Source: Penium margaritaceum (Eukaryota > Streptophyta > Zygnematophyceae > Desmidiales > Peniaceae). From it: 31,944 nt of DNA. Under the pieces are notes generated by a model. It was not told the DNA's origin and ran no database searches. It was given only the letters and a program-made list of their open reading frames with translations. Made by a program: the position numbers and the translations under genes. The stretch's first letter is position 1. The number at the start of each line of letters is the position of its first letter. Below are positions 31,801-31,944 of this stretch, one piece after another. The stretch spans positions 103,026 to 134,969 of the forward strand of contig SZWC01006852.1 of assembly GCA_023375785.1 (NCBI GenBank), given 5' to 3'.

Positions 31801-31944
31801 CGAGTCACAAGCGCACAGCTAGAGCAGCATCACTCTTGTGGCGGAGGCAGTAGACCCACCGCATGCGGGTGAAGTCATCCGTGAGGGTAAGAACATACCG
31901 ACCACGGTCAGCGACAGACTCGACAGGGAGAGGTCCGAGGAGGT
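28805..31944 (-). pseudogene. Ty1/copia pol (integrase, reverse transcriptase, RNase H), copia II, 5' end beyond window
   Basis: A single minus-strand frame of about 3.1 kb runs from the integrase core to the RNase H end. Integrase: TDDFTRMRWVY, FRSDRGNEY and NGVSER carry the DDE residues; then HELWFGHHADL and the GRMCAFLGVSLRSKAWRF region. A Pro/Ala-rich linker follows. Reverse transcriptase: EAKWVFRKKVKPDG, VEGIDFTDTFAPVGR, QMDVNNAFLQ, ALYGLKQSPRCW, and a YVDN motif in place of YVDD (Asn codon 29777-29779), expected to abolish polymerase activity. RNase H: DSDWTWSPDGRSRTGYVF, SSSEAEHVAL, LRCDNQSAL, RTKHIVVEYHF. In-frame stops are TAG at 31640-31642, 31598-31600, 31241-31243, 30518-30520 and 29981-29983, and TGA at 31805-31807; there is no frameshift. 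The 29981 TAG replaces the Gln usual in the YMxQPxGF motif. It differs from copia I in its linker, so it is a separate family. Confidence 0.9.
30715..31085 (-). repeat. ~30-bp tandem repeat encoding SPAPxxxASPAP linker in copia II
   Basis: Plus-strand units of the form GCGGGCGAGGCAGGCG...GCAGGC recur about every 30 bases. On the minus strand they encode Ala/Pro decapeptides such as ASPAPATTAS between integrase and reverse transcriptase. It is a degenerate minisatellite in a disordered linker. Confidence 0.75.

Overview
The window is nuclear DNA of a eukaryote, very probably a protist or alga. It has short spliceosomal introns (about 39-142 bases, donors such as GTAAGT and GTATGT, acceptors TTGCAG), Ty1/copia retrotransposons, a 182-base satellite and many microsatellites. 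TTTAGGG-type motifs recur, which would fit a plant-, algal- or chromerid-type telomere repeat, but I cannot name the species. There is no sign of bacterial, viral or organellar genes.

Layout. 1-1606: an unassigned stretch with a possible partial ORF, then a decayed copia fragment (minus strand: integrase C-terminal part and poly-Gln linker). 1607-7758: about 34 copies of a 182-base satellite in reverse orientation. 7759-9239: non-coding flank with diffuse repeats. 9300-13720: a nine-exon plus-strand gene of unknown function (gene A) with about 70 FPQSGx-type hexapeptide repeats. 13721-14629: tail-to-tail spacer with a microsatellite. 14630-18795: a minus-strand, roughly eight-exon gene (gene B) encoding a KDZ/HMGXB3-like transposase with SWIM-type zinc fingers. 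18796-20736: non-coding flank with a degenerate ~24-base motif array. 20737-28082: about 40 copies of the same 182-base satellite in the opposite orientation to the left block. 28083-31944: a second copia element (minus strand) with its 3' LTR and pol region, no frameshift, but six in-frame stops.

Interpretation. Two convergent genes, one a recognisable transposase, sit in a 13 kb core bounded by satellite arrays in inverted orientation. Insertion of a transposon into a pre-existing array would leave both arrays in the same orientation. The arrangement therefore suggests a very large (about 26.5 kb or more) KDZ-type DNA transposon whose terminal inverted repeats are multi-kilobase arrays of a 182-base unit, probably transposase-binding or end-structure repeats. 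Gene A would be its accessory protein. The left array abuts the middle of a copia integrase gene. The right array stops exactly where a copia LTR begins, so that retroelement probably inserted into the array and the array may continue beyond the window.

A second theme is UAG. Of the premature stops in the two copia frames and gene A, about thirteen are TAG, one is TGA and none is TAA in the frames I could follow, and several stand where the family has Gln. One TAG lies inside an exon of gene A whose flanking introns are all in phase. Either C-to-T decay of CAG or partial reassignment of UAG could explain this; one TAG at a conserved Trp position argues for decay.
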